Shown: positions 12,137 through 23,368, counted from the stretch's first letter. The stretch is DNA of 64,000 nucleotides from Chondrosia reniformis (GCA_947172415.1 OX359201.1:558001-622000), one strand, 5' to 3'. The notes: generated by a model from the letters alone, not told the origin. A program made the numbers and translations.

Positions 12137-13840
12137 ATGGAGACCACAACACGAAAAAAGAGACGCAGTGATTTTTACGTTAGTTTTTCTTTTGGTCATT
12201 AATTCATTTGATGAAAAACTTTAAATTTTATTAATGTACGTTCTACTGTCTGCAATTTTAGGATTCCCATGACAATTCAGGATTTGTATTTCGTAAAGTT
12301 TCCAAACCAAACAGCTCAGCTCCAATTTCAGTAGACACGACAGTAAGTTATCTAAATTGGCGTTGTAAATAAATACAAACTATTTCTCTCTCCTCAAGAC
12401 CCTAGACGAGGAACCGCAGGAAGAGACGGAGATGGAGCGAGAACCATCAACTGGTACCGCAGAGAACAAGAAGGAAGGCGTTTGCATGACCGACATGGAA
12501 AGCGAGGAACTGATTGAGATGGAAACGACTGAAGCGAGTGCAAGTGTTAAAGTGGAAGTTTCCGTTGACACAGACGCTAACATCACAGAGTCGGAAATGT
12601 ATGAGCTCTTAAAGGAGTTCCAGTGCGAAGTTGTAACTAAAAAGCTTTTGAAAGTGAGTTGACGAGCCCTTACTGTTTCGATTAAATATGGAAATATTTC
12701 TTGTAGAAATGGAAAAAGGTTAATCCAGAAGTATCAGACACTGAAGGTACATATGTGCACGGATCAATATGCAAGCTTTTTGATACATATTTATGAACCT
12801 GCATTACACTAGTGTTAGGTTTAGTTTTGAGTTGTTTTTTTTAAGGGTAATGGTGATTAATTTAATATAAGTGAATGTATACGTACCTATTTCAATTTTT
12901 GTTTCATGTTGAAGTATTTTAAATTTGAATTTCGTGAATTATTGTGAATTGTTTATTTATGTATATAGCTGAAATATTAGTGGAAGAGTGGAAGAAAAAG
13001 TTGCTATCCCTAAAGGAATTTTGGGAGGAGCAAGCTAAAGAAGAAATAGAGTAGGTCAAATGTTTCATGTCAGATTTCTGTATGTCACCAGGTGACACAC
13101 TCAAATTTTCTTTCTTGCTATTTTGCCTCAGTATGACCGAGCATGACACGTTACCAGGCGAGATAGCCAGGTGAGTGTGAGTTTAGTGGTGTGTGTGTGT
13201 GCATATACGTAGTGTGTATTCACGGAGAACTGCCCAATCCCATTGCAGAACTGTTGCTGAGCAGGAGGAGTGGAGTAGGCTGTTGGATCAGACCCAACAA
13301 GATGATCCTCCAAGTACCAGCATTGAGGACAGACTGAGTTCGGCATCCTTACAGCTTCAGGAGGAGAGTGAGAGTCGGAGTGACATGGAAGATGTCAAAA
13401 AGACTGTTCAACATTATTCTAACCTGCTAAAATCTCTGGTATGTGTGGGCGGGTGTGCACATGTATGTTTGATGGTGTACTTTCAACTGTTTCCAGGATG
13501 AAGAGTATAATCGATTGGTCTCTGAAATGTCTGAACAGTGTAATAATTTTGAACAGCAGATTAAACAAGAAGAAAAGAGTGTTATAGGTAAGACTTCTAC
13601 ATTCTGTCGAGTGGCTCACTTTTGTACGTATTTAGAATGTCTCTATATAGTAGTGATTGAGATTGTCCACTTGTGTATGTATTTAGAATGTCTCTATATA
13701 GTAGTGATTGAGATTCTTATCATGTCAGAGTTTATTAATGTCATGTTCTTACTCTAACAGGTTCCAGACCTGAACCAGCTACTCCGTTCACACTTTTGGC
13801 AAGAGCCCATCTCTTTAGGACCAAATTACAGGACAAGTGA
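12137..13840 (+). CDS. Unidentified acidic coiled-coil protein (299 aa)
   Basis: Nine exons join with matching phases throughout: 12137-12178, 12262-12342, 12399-12653, 12707-12746, 12969-13050, 13132-13170, 13249-13438, 13497-13587, 13761-13840, ending in TGA. The N-terminus is basic (METTTRKKRRSDFY, a possible nuclear signal) and is followed by SGFVFRKVSKP. A Glu/Ser/Thr-rich acidic region spans roughly residues 50-120. From about 150 to 270 heptad-like stretches (EILVEEWKKKLLSLKEFWEE; YNRLVSEMSEQCNNFEQQIK) predict a coiled coil. The C-terminus is PFTLLARAHLFRTKLQDK. The layout would suit a nuclear structural or kinetochore-type protein, but I recognise no family. The complete, in-phase model argues strongly that it is real. 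Confidence 0.75.
13625..13726. repeat. About 52-bp direct duplication in the last intron of the coiled-coil gene
   Basis: ATTTAGAATGTCTCTATATA followed by GTAGTGATTGAGATT occurs twice, at about 13629 and 13681. The copies are almost identical, implying a recent tandem duplication. Confidence 0.85.
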
Positions 13841-14150
13841 TTCCAGCTACATTGAATCAGTGATGTAATGGAATCATGTTATTTATAGTAACACTTTAAC
13901 CATTTTATTGAAAGACTGCACAGTTGATGTTTTGTGTAAGAAAATTGTCTTGTCTCATACTGATTAGTGATACTGAAGCGAACACTATATACATATATTC
14001 CCTTGTGTGTTGTGTAGTGTATTGCAAGAATAACTAGAAGTAAAATGCATACAACGTTTAATACCGGTAACCATTAATAATTCATTGTGTCAATAAAAGA
14101 ATGCAAAGTACATAAATATTCAAAATTTCTAATGAGATATGTAGAGAACA
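13841..14150. other. Intergenic spacer between convergent genes
   Basis: This contains the 3' flank of the plus-strand coiled-coil gene, with AATAAA at about 14092 (CAATAAAAGAATG), and the 3' flank of the minus-strand gene ending at 14151. No other feature is seen. Confidence 0.5.
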
Positions 14151-16179
14151 TTATGTTGAACAGTTAATTGTGACTGTAAGGGATGGAGGTGATTTTCTTT
14201 TTGTCTTCTCGGCTTCTCCTTGTGTCTCTTTCTCTACCAGTGGCTCAATTGAGACCGGTCTCATGTCCTCTGGTGTAGTTGGCCTCCACACCTCAACAAG
14301 ATCAGGTTCCTCTGACTGGCTCCTGTTAACAGTGGCTACCTTCATTCGACTGCCTTTCAGTACATCTATCTGCTGCGTATTCACCCGACCTCTCAGAGGA
14401 TAGAGTTTGCTGGTGGGAGCAGGTCCTGATTCCATTCCTGTTCTACCATGTTGAGTGCTGTCAGCTCCATGTGCTTGGGAAAACTTGATTTGGTTTTGTC
14501 TAAGAGATGCCATTTTGCGTCGCAGTGGCGCTTGCACTTGTAGGATCTTCATGTTTGATGCAATAGTTTGATGTCTTTCATTAGGCATGTGTGGGAGGAG
14601 TGATGCACCGTCCATCGGCTCCTGCATCATCATGATTGAATTAGTACGCTCACCAGGTGACGAGTAGCTTCTTACATGAAACGAATGAGTAGTATCTATT
14701 CCAGGATGCTTGTACGGAATGGAACTACTTAATTTCTTTTCTCTCTGGACTTTTCCCTGCGATTGCTCCTTTTTAGGAGTAGCTGATTCCAAGTCTTCTG
14801 ACTGAGGATACGGTTCAGAAGGTTCTGATGTCGCTTGAGTTGAAGGTTCTGAAGTCTCCTCATTCAGAGTAGGTTTGGCTACAGTGACTACTCCGTTGTC
14901 TTTCGAGATGGAGATTGATTTTCCTCTTCTCCTGTTTATGCAGGCTGAGTAGCTCCTGGGATAAAGGTCCCTTTCCATAACCTCATAGTCGATTCTGGGT
15001 GGATTTGAGCATGACTGTGGCCTGGTGCTTCTGGTTATCTTTTTGTCATCTTTTAGAAACTTTGCTGATGAGCAAAAGAAATATATACGAATTTGTTAGT
15101 CTTGTATGCTACTTTCAGGTGTAGATAAATAAAATGGCAGGTTGATGTGTGTCAAGGAATGATTTAAACTGCAGCACATGCAACATATATGTTAGTTGTG
15201 AAGTGATTCATTAACCAAATAAAGTCCTAAAGTATACCTGAAGTAATGCTGAAATTGGTGCTCTTTGATTTTCTATTAATTGGGACAAATCCCAAAGGCA
15301 ACAGCCTACAAAGGAATGAAACACAATAATAGTAATCGAAATCATTACATAGAAAAGACATCTGATTATATAGTTAGTTAAAACATTCAGAGCCGACTCT
15401 TTAACATGTGTGATATGTACTCTGAAGCTTAGGTTGCCTAGTCTCACGGAGCCAGACCTCTCTCCTCTACTGGGGGAAGTGGAGTAAAAAGGGTTAATAG
15501 TCTACCAACCTGGCACTTCTGAGGTGACCTTTAGCACTCTTTTCCAGTTGGTCTTCACTAGAATTTGAGGCGAGTTTCTTTTCCAATTCAAGTCTTGCCT
15601 TCATCAACCCAAGATGTGTAGTCATGGCAAGAGGATTACTCAACTTTACAATCTACAAAAAGTGTATACAATCTGTACTTCTTTCTTTTCAATATATATA
15701 TGCCAAATTAAATAACAAAATATTATAATAGTCTAATTAACAGGAAAAAAATAGGTGGATGTCTCAATATTGTCCCCTGTAATGGTACTGTATATGGTTG
15801 AAAGACCTACTGGAGGAGAAATGTGCGGCCTGTCGTCTTGCTGCTTGCTAGCGCTTCCCAGAGCACTGGGTCCCCTGATCTCAATTTCGTTCATTTCTGG
15901 AGAAAGAAGACTGGTATTACTGCTGCTGCTTAATGAAGATAAACATAGCTCGAGCGACGGAGTTTTCGTAACTTCTTTCTTTTTCTGCATTGATGCATTT
16001 GTCTTGTTTGCGTTCTGGACATTCGCAAAGGACACTAAAGTGGAGCAAAATCGCAAACCTTTCGAGTTTGGCCATACTCGGGTCGCACGAGCTGGGCGAC
16101 TCTTCTCTTTCGCTTTTGCAGCTTTGGGTTGAACCCAAGTCATTTGAACTATAAGCGGAGAACAATCAACGACCGCCAT
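14151..16179 (-). CDS. Unidentified low-complexity, basic/serine-rich protein (520 aa)
   Basis: Four exons join in phase: 15742-16179, 15510-15652, 15238-15305 and 14151-15064 (1,563 nt). The exon 1 donor (GTTAAT) is weak, but the phase is right. The protein is mostly disordered: Ser/Thr/Pro/Glu-rich with clustered basic motifs (CINRRRGKSISISK; KEKSRPARATR), a short helical stretch (TTHLGLMKARLELEKKL), and an end reading KRKSPPSLTVTINCST. There is no signal peptide, transmembrane helix or catalytic motif. I do not recognise the family; scaffold, ciliary or cytoskeletal roles are all possible. It is transcribed away from DOLPP1, the two starts being 350 bp apart. Confidence 0.65.
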
Positions 16180-16529
16180 GAAGAACCGAAAAGACGAAAC
16201 TGTTCAAGAACGGACAAACCCCAACTTTAGCGATTACTGATCGGATTACTAGTCGGAGCCAGTGATCCGAACAATAGCTTTAGGTGACATTATATTCAAA
16301 AGAGGAGACACTATTAAAAGGTTTTATCACGAATACTAAGTCTACACGCTTACTTGAAAAGACATTTAACATAGCCAGTTGGGAGTGCACGAGGGACAGC
16401 CCCACCCTTACAAAACAAACATTTTATACGGATTACTATGCCTTATTATAGATAGTTTTAGTACTAATTGAATATTTGTATATAGTAATATGAGTTTCTA
16501 CGTCCTTATATGGTACATAAGTTATAGCT
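16180..16529. promoter_or_regulatory. Divergent upstream region, disordered-protein gene and DOLPP1
   Basis: These 350 bases separate two start codons on opposite strands. The segment is AT-rich with no repeat and no coding frame. A shared or back-to-back promoter is inferred from position only. Confidence 0.45.
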
Positions 16530-18887
16530 ATGCCTGAAGAAGAATGGACTTACATTGGACTTACAAGTGTAGAGTATCAAAAGGGTTAGTATACTAGCTT
16601 TTTATGTATTCTATCTAGCGCTCCCCTTAAGTGCAATACGTTTGTCTCTTTGCTTCTCTATCCAGGTGATTTGATCGGAAAGGTGTTAGCGTATTCCTGC
16701 CTGGTTCCATTTTTTATACTCTCAAGTCTAGTTACCCTGATTGCATTTAGACGGGATTTACACACAGTAAGTCGACGCGCAAACGGTTCAATAGCAGCGG
16801 ATTGCCCTGATAATTGACACTGTTACTGGCTCTAAATAGTGACATCTATCGTAGATTGTTTCAACAAAGAAGGTGTTAATGTGTTCTGCAGCTGATATGA
16901 TTCTGAGGTGCTTGATGTATGCGCTAGTATATAATATAGTCCCACGTGATAATGTAAAAGCTCATTACTACGTCAAGATGATATTTAGGATGGTACTTAT
17001 CCCTTAATTCAGTTATTGTCTAAAGGTCATCAACTAAATTATTCATTGAAACTGCATACATAGCTATGATGGAGTGTTGAGCGTTTCTTTGACGCTCTTT
17101 AAAAGGAGACATTTTTTGTTGTTAGTTAATATTGACATAGAATGGCATGTCTATTGCATTTCTGTACCGTCTGAAATAGTTTACTTTTTTTTTTACATAT
17201 TTTAGATATTTTATTTGTTGGGATTGTTATGGAATGAAGTGTTGAATGTCATTTTAAAGAATCTCATTCAGGAACCTCGGCCTGGTAGAGGTGAGTGCGA
17301 CTGCATCAGGTGAGATAATGGTGCTGGCGACCATTTTGTTTTTATTAAACCTGACAATTGATGTCACCTGACTATTGAAGACAATGAGACTACATCTACA
17401 CACTATTGATACTATACACCACTAAAGGAGGACACATTGAAATTACTACAGAATTATGTACATACATACCTATTGCTTGAGTGTTCTAATTCTGTTTACT
17501 AAGAAAGTTTCAGTCCATAAATCATGACAGTTAAATGATATTAGAGGACTTTAGGATATAAAGCTAATAGTAGATCTTTGATTGTCACCGAGGAGACATG
17601 AGTGGTTGGGTAAAATCAAATGATGCTGGATGGTTCACTTTTTTCTCTTTTTGAATGTTTGTGTGCAGGTACTGAGAGAGTTCTGTTTGATGAGTTTGGA
17701 ATGCCCTCCAGTCACGCTCAGTTCATGTGGTTTTTTGGTATATATCTCTCACTCTTTGTGATTTTCAGGTATTGCACACATAAACCTTACAAACTACTAG
17801 TAGAGTCTCACGCTGCTAGTCCAGCTCTGTGACAATACACTTCAGCCATTTTATCTGTGAATACTATACTGTTTGTGTACGTACATATTTATACTATTCT
17901 GTATTGCAGAATAAAGGCTATAGCCACGGAAACTGCCCGAGATGTCATATTTAGAGTGTTAATATGTCTGGTCAGTCTGGGAGTGGCTGGAGTGGTCTGT
18001 TGCGGAAGACTGTACCTACAGTACCACACCTTCTCACAGATAGTGGGCGGGGCTGTGGTTGGATCCATCTCTGGTATCCTGTGGTTTCTGTTAGTTCAAG
18101 TAAGTCACTCACACCAAGGAGGAGGAGGGGAGGTGAAGGGGGAGGGTCTCTGTAGAGGGGAGGGGGAGGGCCTCTGTAGATGGGAGGGGAGGGGGAGGGC
18201 CTCTGTAGATGGGAGGTGAAGGGGGAGGGCCTCTGTAGATGGGAGGTGAAGGGGGAGGGTCACTGTAGATGGGAGGTGAAGAGGGAGGATCTCTGTAGAG
18301 GGGAGGTGAAGAGGGAGGATCTCTGTAGAGGGGAGGGGAAGGGGGAGGGTCACTGTAGAGGGGAGGGGAAGGGGGAGGGTCACTGTAGAGGGAAGGTGAA
18401 GGGGGAGGGTCTCTGTAGAGGGAAGGTGAAGGGGGAGGGCCTCTGTAGATGGAAGGGAAGGGGGAGGGCCTCTGTAGAGGGGAGGTGAAGGGGGAGGGTC
18501 TCTGTAGATGGGAGGGGAAGGGGGAGGGTCTCTGTAGAGAGTAGTTTTTCCACAGATCTGATTCTCGGACTTCTATTTATTTACAATAAAAATTTGTTTG
18601 CTTCCTATTTTAGATGTTCATCACTCCACTGTTTCCATGGATGTTGCGTAACAATGTAGCAGAATGGCTAATGTTGAGAGACCTCACTCCAATACCTAAT
18701 GTCCTATGGTTTGAATTTGTGCAAGCAAGAACTGAAGCAAAGTAAGTGTTCAGCCATTTTGTCTTGTTGGCCAGACCTTTCTAAGAGGAACCCCTCTTGA
18801 GGGATTGAGTTATTTTTTCTCATGAATTCTACTTAGAACTAACTTTTTATTGCTACTTACAGAAGCCGACAAAGAAAGTCAAGATGA
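16530..18887 (+). CDS. DOLPP1: Dolichyl-diphosphate phosphatase (DOLPP1)
   Basis: Seven exons (16530-16584, 16666-16766, 17206-17290, 17669-17768, 17910-18099, 18614-18741, 18863-18887) join in phase to 227 residues; human is 238. DOLPP1 is an ER multi-pass PAP2-type phosphatase that dephosphorylates dolichyl diphosphate so the carrier can be reused in N-glycosylation. The three PAP2 motifs are visible: KNLIQEPRP (K-x6-RP), GMPSSHAQFMW (PSxH) and GRLYLQYHTFSQ (R-x5-H). The first exon keeps LTSVEYQKGDLIGK and the C-terminus keeps TPIPNVLWFEFVQARTEAK. The hydrophobic segments fit several membrane spans. Intron 5 starts with a 30-bp repeat array placed right at the donor. Confidence 0.95.
18115..18541. 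repeat. 30-bp G-rich minisatellite, about 14 copies, DOLPP1 intron 5
   Basis: The unit is GGTCTCTGTAGAGGGGAGGT followed by GAAGGGGGAG, with variants in CTCTGTAGATGGGA. It begins only about 15 bases after the donor at 18100. Because the unit is a multiple of three, ORFs of about 100 codons appear on both strands; these are artefacts. The G-runs could form quadruplexes on the coding strand. Confidence 0.93.
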
Positions 18888-19021
18888 TTTATTTATGTCG
18901 TATTTTTGTATTGAAAATTCAAACAAACAATTAGTAAAAACTGAAAATTTTCAATTGATTTTAGCATTGCGTAACTACAAATGACGTCACCCCTAGCGAG
19001 GCTTATATTCACGTGATCAAG

Positions 19022-21559
19022 ATGGCCACTTTTTGGGAGGAACCGCAAGTTGAAGAGACGGAAGAACAATCCGAAGACCCGATTATTAAGAAACAGAACA
19101 CACTTCCGATATGGGGAAACAAGGAGACTATGAATATTAACATTTTAATTCTAAAGAATATAAAGAGTTCTCCCTATTTTAAGCAAGATTTGTTTCGCCT
19201 CAAAACTTACCACGAAGTAATAGATGAAATTTATTACAAAGTAAGTTTCTACAGTAGACCGACTGTACTGGACTCTTCAATACTTATTTCTCATAAATAA
19301 AGTTTCATAATATGATCTGTGGCAAATTTCCCTAGGCTTGTACCCCGACCATGTACGGCAGACGCCATTTTATTTGCTGCCTCCTGGCAATTTTCCCATC
19401 AATTCACGAATGGCCCGTTTTTCCTCAAACAGGCTTTAACATTTTGTAGCTATATGTTTAGCGTATAATGTAATTCTGTTTACCCTTACGGCTTTCCTTG
19501 TGTTTTCTGTCCTTTCCAGGTCGGTCATCTGGAACCATGGGAGAAGAATAGTAGGAAGCTAGCCTCACAGATCGGCCATGCTGGGGAGGTACGTGTTACC
19601 AGGCCATCTCAAGCTTAACCCACTTGCCCAAAGGACACCTGTGCAGCCACAAGTAAGTCACACCCATAGGCAGGGCCACCAATGACATACGTATAGGCAT
19701 GTGGTCATATCATAGATAGTCAGACATCTATGGTCAAATTAGATGTAGCGAGTACAAAGCTATATAATACGTACATATAATAGAATAAGGATTCCTTCTA
19801 ACTGTGTCGGACTTATCTTTGGGATGGTACGTATGTACATCCTTCAACTTTTGAGCGTTTCAGTCACTGAAGAAGATCCCGGGGTCGAAACGTTTGACCA
19901 AGAAACGAAACCAAACTGCGTTTTTAAACGCTCAAAAGTCGAAGGATGTACCATCCCAAAGATACAAAGCTGTATATTGACATACCCCACATACATACAT
20001 GTCATTGGTGACCCATACTTTGGTCATTGCACTTGCTGTTACAAAATGTTCTTTCCGTTCCTTAGGCCTTTTGTGTGGAAAGATGGCTGCTGCAAGTGGG
20101 CTGGCTGACTGGTCCTACATAAATGAAAGGTTCACTGCATATTTTATATTTCATAACTAGAGATAGAAGTGTTGACAGACTACAACTCTGTTCTGCAGGT
20201 CCGAGGAGTGTCAGCCGGTGGCATCGTGTCCACCCCATACTGCCTTCTTTATAAACTATTCACCTTGAAGTTGACTCGTAAGCAGTTGCGTGGAATGCTA
20301 GATCATTCTGACTCACCTTACATAAGAGGACTTGGGTTCATGTACATCAGGTGTGTGAGTGCATGTATGAGTTTACTTAAGAGCCTGAGACTCCTAATAC
20401 ATACTTATTGGGCTATTAGTTTAGGGCCCGGGCTTCTATTTTAACTTCAAAGCATTTTGGGTTATTTTTCAAGAAAATTATGGTTATTTGTTTGATGTGT
20501 TGTTTTCCTATGACGCAATACTGCAATTTTAAGTAAAATGGCCGTTCTGTTCTGTATACAGGTATTGTCAGCCCCCAAAGGACTTCCTGGAATGGTTTGA
20601 GCCATATTTTGATGATGAAGAGGTATATATACATACATGTGGTGTGTCACTGTGAAGTACAGCATGCCCATTGCATCACACTTCCATAGGAGATTGATCT
20701 CAAGGCTGGAGGAGGGTTTCTTACCACCATTGGAGAGATGTGCAAGATGATTATAAGAAAGTTGGACTGGTTTGGGACGCTGTTTCCACGGATACCAGTG
20801 AACGTGGAGACTGCCATCAAAGCCAAACTGAAGCCAGCTGAGCCCAGAACATCCGGTATCACATTTGGGGAGGCAGAGAAGAGATTGAAGGAAGAGCAGA
20901 GGTTGAGAAAAGACAAGTAAGATTAGATTGGCGTGTGTGTTGTTAGATTTTAAGTAAGGTTATTTCCTCTCTATTTCAGGTACCACGATGATGATAGGCC
21001 CTCTAGAGATGATGGGAGAAGCAAAGACCGTAACGATCAAAGAAATAGAGATGATGATCGGAGAAGTAGAGATGATGATCGGAGAAGTAGAGATTATGAT
21101 GATCGAAGGGGAAAAGATTATGATGATCGAAGGGGAAAAGATTATGATGATCGAAGAGGTAGAGATTTTGATGATAGAAGAAGCAAGGACTACGATGATA
21201 GAAGAAGCAAGGACTACGATGATAGAAGAAGCAAGGACTACGATGATAGAAGAAGCAAGGACTATGATGATAGAAGAAGCAAGGACTATGATGATAGAAG
21301 AAGCAGGAACCATTACGACAGAGAAAGAGACAGAGATTACAATGAAACAAGAAATAAGGACAAAAAGAGATCTCCTAGTCCAAGTAGTAAGGGGAGGAGG
21401 AGTAGAACCCCGGAGGAGAGAAGGGGGCGGAGTCTATCTTCAAAGTATAAATCTTCAAAGGGAAGGAGCCGATCAAGAGAGAGGGAGAGGGAACAGTATT
21501 ATTCATCTAGTAAGAGAAATAGGAGCCGTAGCAGATCTCGTGAGCGATCAAGGAGATAG
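19022..21559 (+). CDS. PRPF38B: PRPF38B-like pre-mRNA splicing factor with RS tail
   Basis: Six exons (19022-19240, 19520-19588, 20199-20350, 20562-20622, 20690-20916, 20980-21559) join in phase to about 435 residues. The N-terminal 200 residues are a PRP38 domain, as in the family that activates the spliceosomal B complex: NTLPIWGNKETMNINILIL, SSPYFKQDLFRLKTYHEVID, GGIVSTPYCLLYKLFTLKL, DSPYIRGLGFMYIRYCQPP and WFGTLFPRIPV are all diagnostic. The last exon is an Arg/Asp/Ser tail built of in-frame tandem 24-base units (SKDYDDRR) and then a classical RS region ending SRSRERSRR. The ATG at 19022 has a good context (AAGATGG). Copies of the 3' end of this gene recur at 25.6 and 27.5 kb. Confidence 0.95.
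19812..19964. mobile_element. Foldback element of family H1 with structured loop, PRPF38B intron 2
   Basis: TATCTTTGGGATGGTAC at 19813 is the reverse complement of GTACCATCCCAAAGATA at 19948. Inner arms CTTTTGAGCGTTT and AAACGCTCAAAAG also pair. The roughly 70-base loop holds CACTGAAGAAGATCC-CG-GGGTCGAAAC. Related copies sit near 2335, 30010, 37080 and 43550. No ORF is present. Confidence 0.85.
21154..21306. repeat. In-frame 24-bp coding repeat in the PRPF38B tail
   Basis: Six or so copies of AGAAGAAGCAAGGACTACGA plus TGAT encode SKDYDDRR units; diverged copies (GKDYDDRR, RDDDRRS) precede them. The unit keeps frame, so copy-number change lengthens the tail without breaking it. Confidence 0.85.
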
Positions 21560-21653
21560 ATCTGCCTGGAATAGAACTGTAAACAAAACCTTTTTCAAAC
21601 AACTTTTAAATTTTTGTTAATCATTTACATACATACATACATCATATTAACTG

Positions 21654-21736
21654 GTATATCAATTTAATTTATGTGGTTTGTTGTACGACTGTTTCCATCT
21701 TTTAAGATGTTCATCCCATTGTCAAAACATACACAG
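21654..21736 (-). pseudogene. Fragment of the TADA1 3' end downstream of PRPF38B
   Basis: The plus-strand sequence from TATATCAATTTAATTTATGT to CATCTTTTAAGATG is the same as 27841-27896, which encodes the C-terminus of the intact TADA1 gene on the minus strand. Here it is cut off after about 70 bases and degenerates into CCATTGTCAAAAC. This is a truncated duplicate, not an expressed exon. Confidence 0.8.
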
Positions 21737-21885
21737 ACATGTGTATAGTTGGGGGATATTAATATATTACATGCTATATGCATTGATTGCGAAGTAGAGC
21801 AATGGACAATTAGCTGATTTGATAGAATTCTGCAGCTGATGATTATATAGTTTTATCCTTGTATACACGCCAGCCACAGTTGCAT

Positions 21886-22196
21886 GGTGCCTTCTAGTCT
21901 GGGTTATAGATTTGTTATTATAAATAATTCACCTGTGATACACAAGGTAATGCATAATTACATTGTTGTTTAGCTTGCAGTGATGTTATATGCACAAAAT
22001 GTGGGGAGTGTAGTTCCTCATGCCCAACATTTGATATGAGCTATGCATGGCATGTAACACGTACTGCATTGAAACTAAAGCAACAACATATTTCCAAATT
22101 ATATATTTTCAATTTCTCTGCCATGCCTTATAAAATCAAGATGAAAAAGGATAAAAATGATCTCAAAAAGAGATCAACTCTATACAAATTGTATAT
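21886..22196. repeat. Copy B1 of a 0.3-kb duplicated segment
   Basis: From CTTCTAGTCTGGGTTATA through CTGCCATGCCTTATAAAATC to GATCAACTCTATACAAATTG the sequence aligns with 27121-27456 with small indels. In this copy it is interrupted at 22197 by the inverted-repeat element. Confidence 0.8.
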
Positions 22197-22334
22197 ATAC
22201 AAGTAAATAAAAAACATTTACAAAAATGATGTTAGAAGTAGGAATGGTAGTGTTCACTAATACATCTGCGAAAAGTATCGAAACAAGACACTGATTATAT
22301 GATAAGGCTAATCATACAGAAGTTGCATATATAC
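22197..22334 (+). repeat. Left 138-bp inverted repeat
   Basis: It runs from ATACAAGTAAATAAAAAACA through TAGTGTTCACTAATACATC to AGAAGTTGCATATATAC. It matches the reverse complement of 24889-25026 apart from about three substitutions (GGAATGGTAG here against GAAATGGCAG, CTGCGAAA against CTGCAAAA). Confidence 0.92.
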
Positions 22335-22335
22335 A

Positions 22336-23118
22336 ATGGTCAGAAAAATGGCGGCTAAGGAATCAAGACTTGATTTACAACTTGATTCACAATTTGATTC
22401 ACAACTTGATTCAAAACTGGGCAAATCCAAAGAGAGCAATGAGAAACTAGAGAGGTATCCTGGAACGGATGACCCTGGTGATGATCCTGGCGATGGTTCT
22501 GGTGATGATGGCCAGGTGCGTTGCTTTTGTAACGTCAGGAAGGAGACTGGCGAGATGGTACAGTGCGAGGTTTGTGTGGGGTGGTTCCACCTGAAGTGCT
22601 TGAGAATGAAAGAAGGGGCTGGTGTGTTAGATGGAAGAGCGTTTGTCTGCTGTTTTTGTCTGTCGAAGAAGGTTTTGGAATTGTCGAGATTCGTTGGGGA
22701 GTTGCAAGGTGAGATGTCTGTACTGAAAAGATCTGTAAAGGAATTGAAGAGAGAGAATGATGAGCTGACAGAGAAAATGATGGTCATTGAAGGGGGGTGG
22801 AAGAAGGTTGAGAGATCTGGGAGTCTGGTGGAGGTGAGAGGGAAGCCTGTATCTGTAAATCTTCCAGTAACGGGAGAAAGGAAGGACTCAGGGTCGAGAG
22901 ATGGTGCAAAGAGCAAGAAATTGTGGCAGTGTGGTAATAGGAGGTTGGGAGAAGTAGGACAGAAGAAGAGTGATTCAGGATCAAGAGTTGGTGCAAGAAA
23001 TAGGCACGGAGAGTATGTTGGCGTGAGAAAGTTGTGGGGGACAAGGAAGAAGGTGTCAGTGGATGATGTTAAGGAACGTTTGAAGGCTAAGTTTGATGAG
23101 GCAGAGAAAGTTAATTGA
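22336..23118 (+). CDS. PHD-finger ORF1 of a non-LTR retrotransposon (260 aa)
   Basis: One uninterrupted frame begins at the base after the left inverted repeat. Residues 57-105 form a C4HC3 PHD finger: CFCNVRK, then CEVCVGWFHLKCL, then CCFCL. A leucine/lysine coiled coil follows (LSRFVGELQGEMSVLKRSVK) and then a basic, Gly/Ser/Arg-rich end. PHD-type ORF1 proteins are known in CR1/L2-like retrotransposons, where ORF1 packages element RNA. The frame is intact although the element as a whole lacks RT, so it is either young or still of use. It is not part of PRPF38B or TADA1. Confidence 0.75.
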   Translation: MVRKMAAKESRLDLQLDSQFDSQLDSKLGKSKESNEKLERYPGTDDPGDDPGDGSGDDGQVRCFCNVRKETGEMVQCEVCVGWFHLKCLRMKEGAGVLDGRAFVCCFCLSKKVLELSRFVGELQGEMSVLKRSVKELKRENDELTEKMMVIEGGWKKVERSGSLVEVRGKPVSVNLPVTGERKDSGSRDGAKSKKLWQCGNRRLGEVGQKKSDSGSRVGARNRHGEYVGVRKLWGTRKKVSVDDVKERLKAKFDEAEKVN

Positions 23119-23368
23119 GGTCATTAGGGTATCCAAAGAAGGTAATGATAGATCAAGGTGGTGGTTTTGGCTGAAAGGTGAGGAAGAAGTTTTGGGCAGA
23201 TTGGATGGAACTGATATTGGTGAGGCCTGGAAGGTTGAAAAGCGATCCCCTTTTTTAGGGGTAGCTTCAGTGAGAGTGCTCAGCCGGTGAAGGGGCAAGG
23301 GGGGATTGCTGCGGAAGGATGGTTGATGGGGACTTGGTTGATGAAAACAGTGATATTGATGGTGGGAT

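Noticed and set aside
18105-18488. ORFs of about 100 codons in DOLPP1 intron 5
   Set aside because: They arise from a 30-bp repeat, whose multiple-of-three period opens frames on both strands.
19880-19910. Active hammerhead ribozyme
   Set aside because: The core has an extra A before stem II, and I cannot pair a stem III ending in UH; kept only as a hammerhead-like motif.
20960-21350. Minus and shifted-frame ORFs over the PRPF38B tail
   Set aside because: They are shadows of the in-frame 24-bp coding repeat; the RS-coding frame is fixed by the upstream exon phase.
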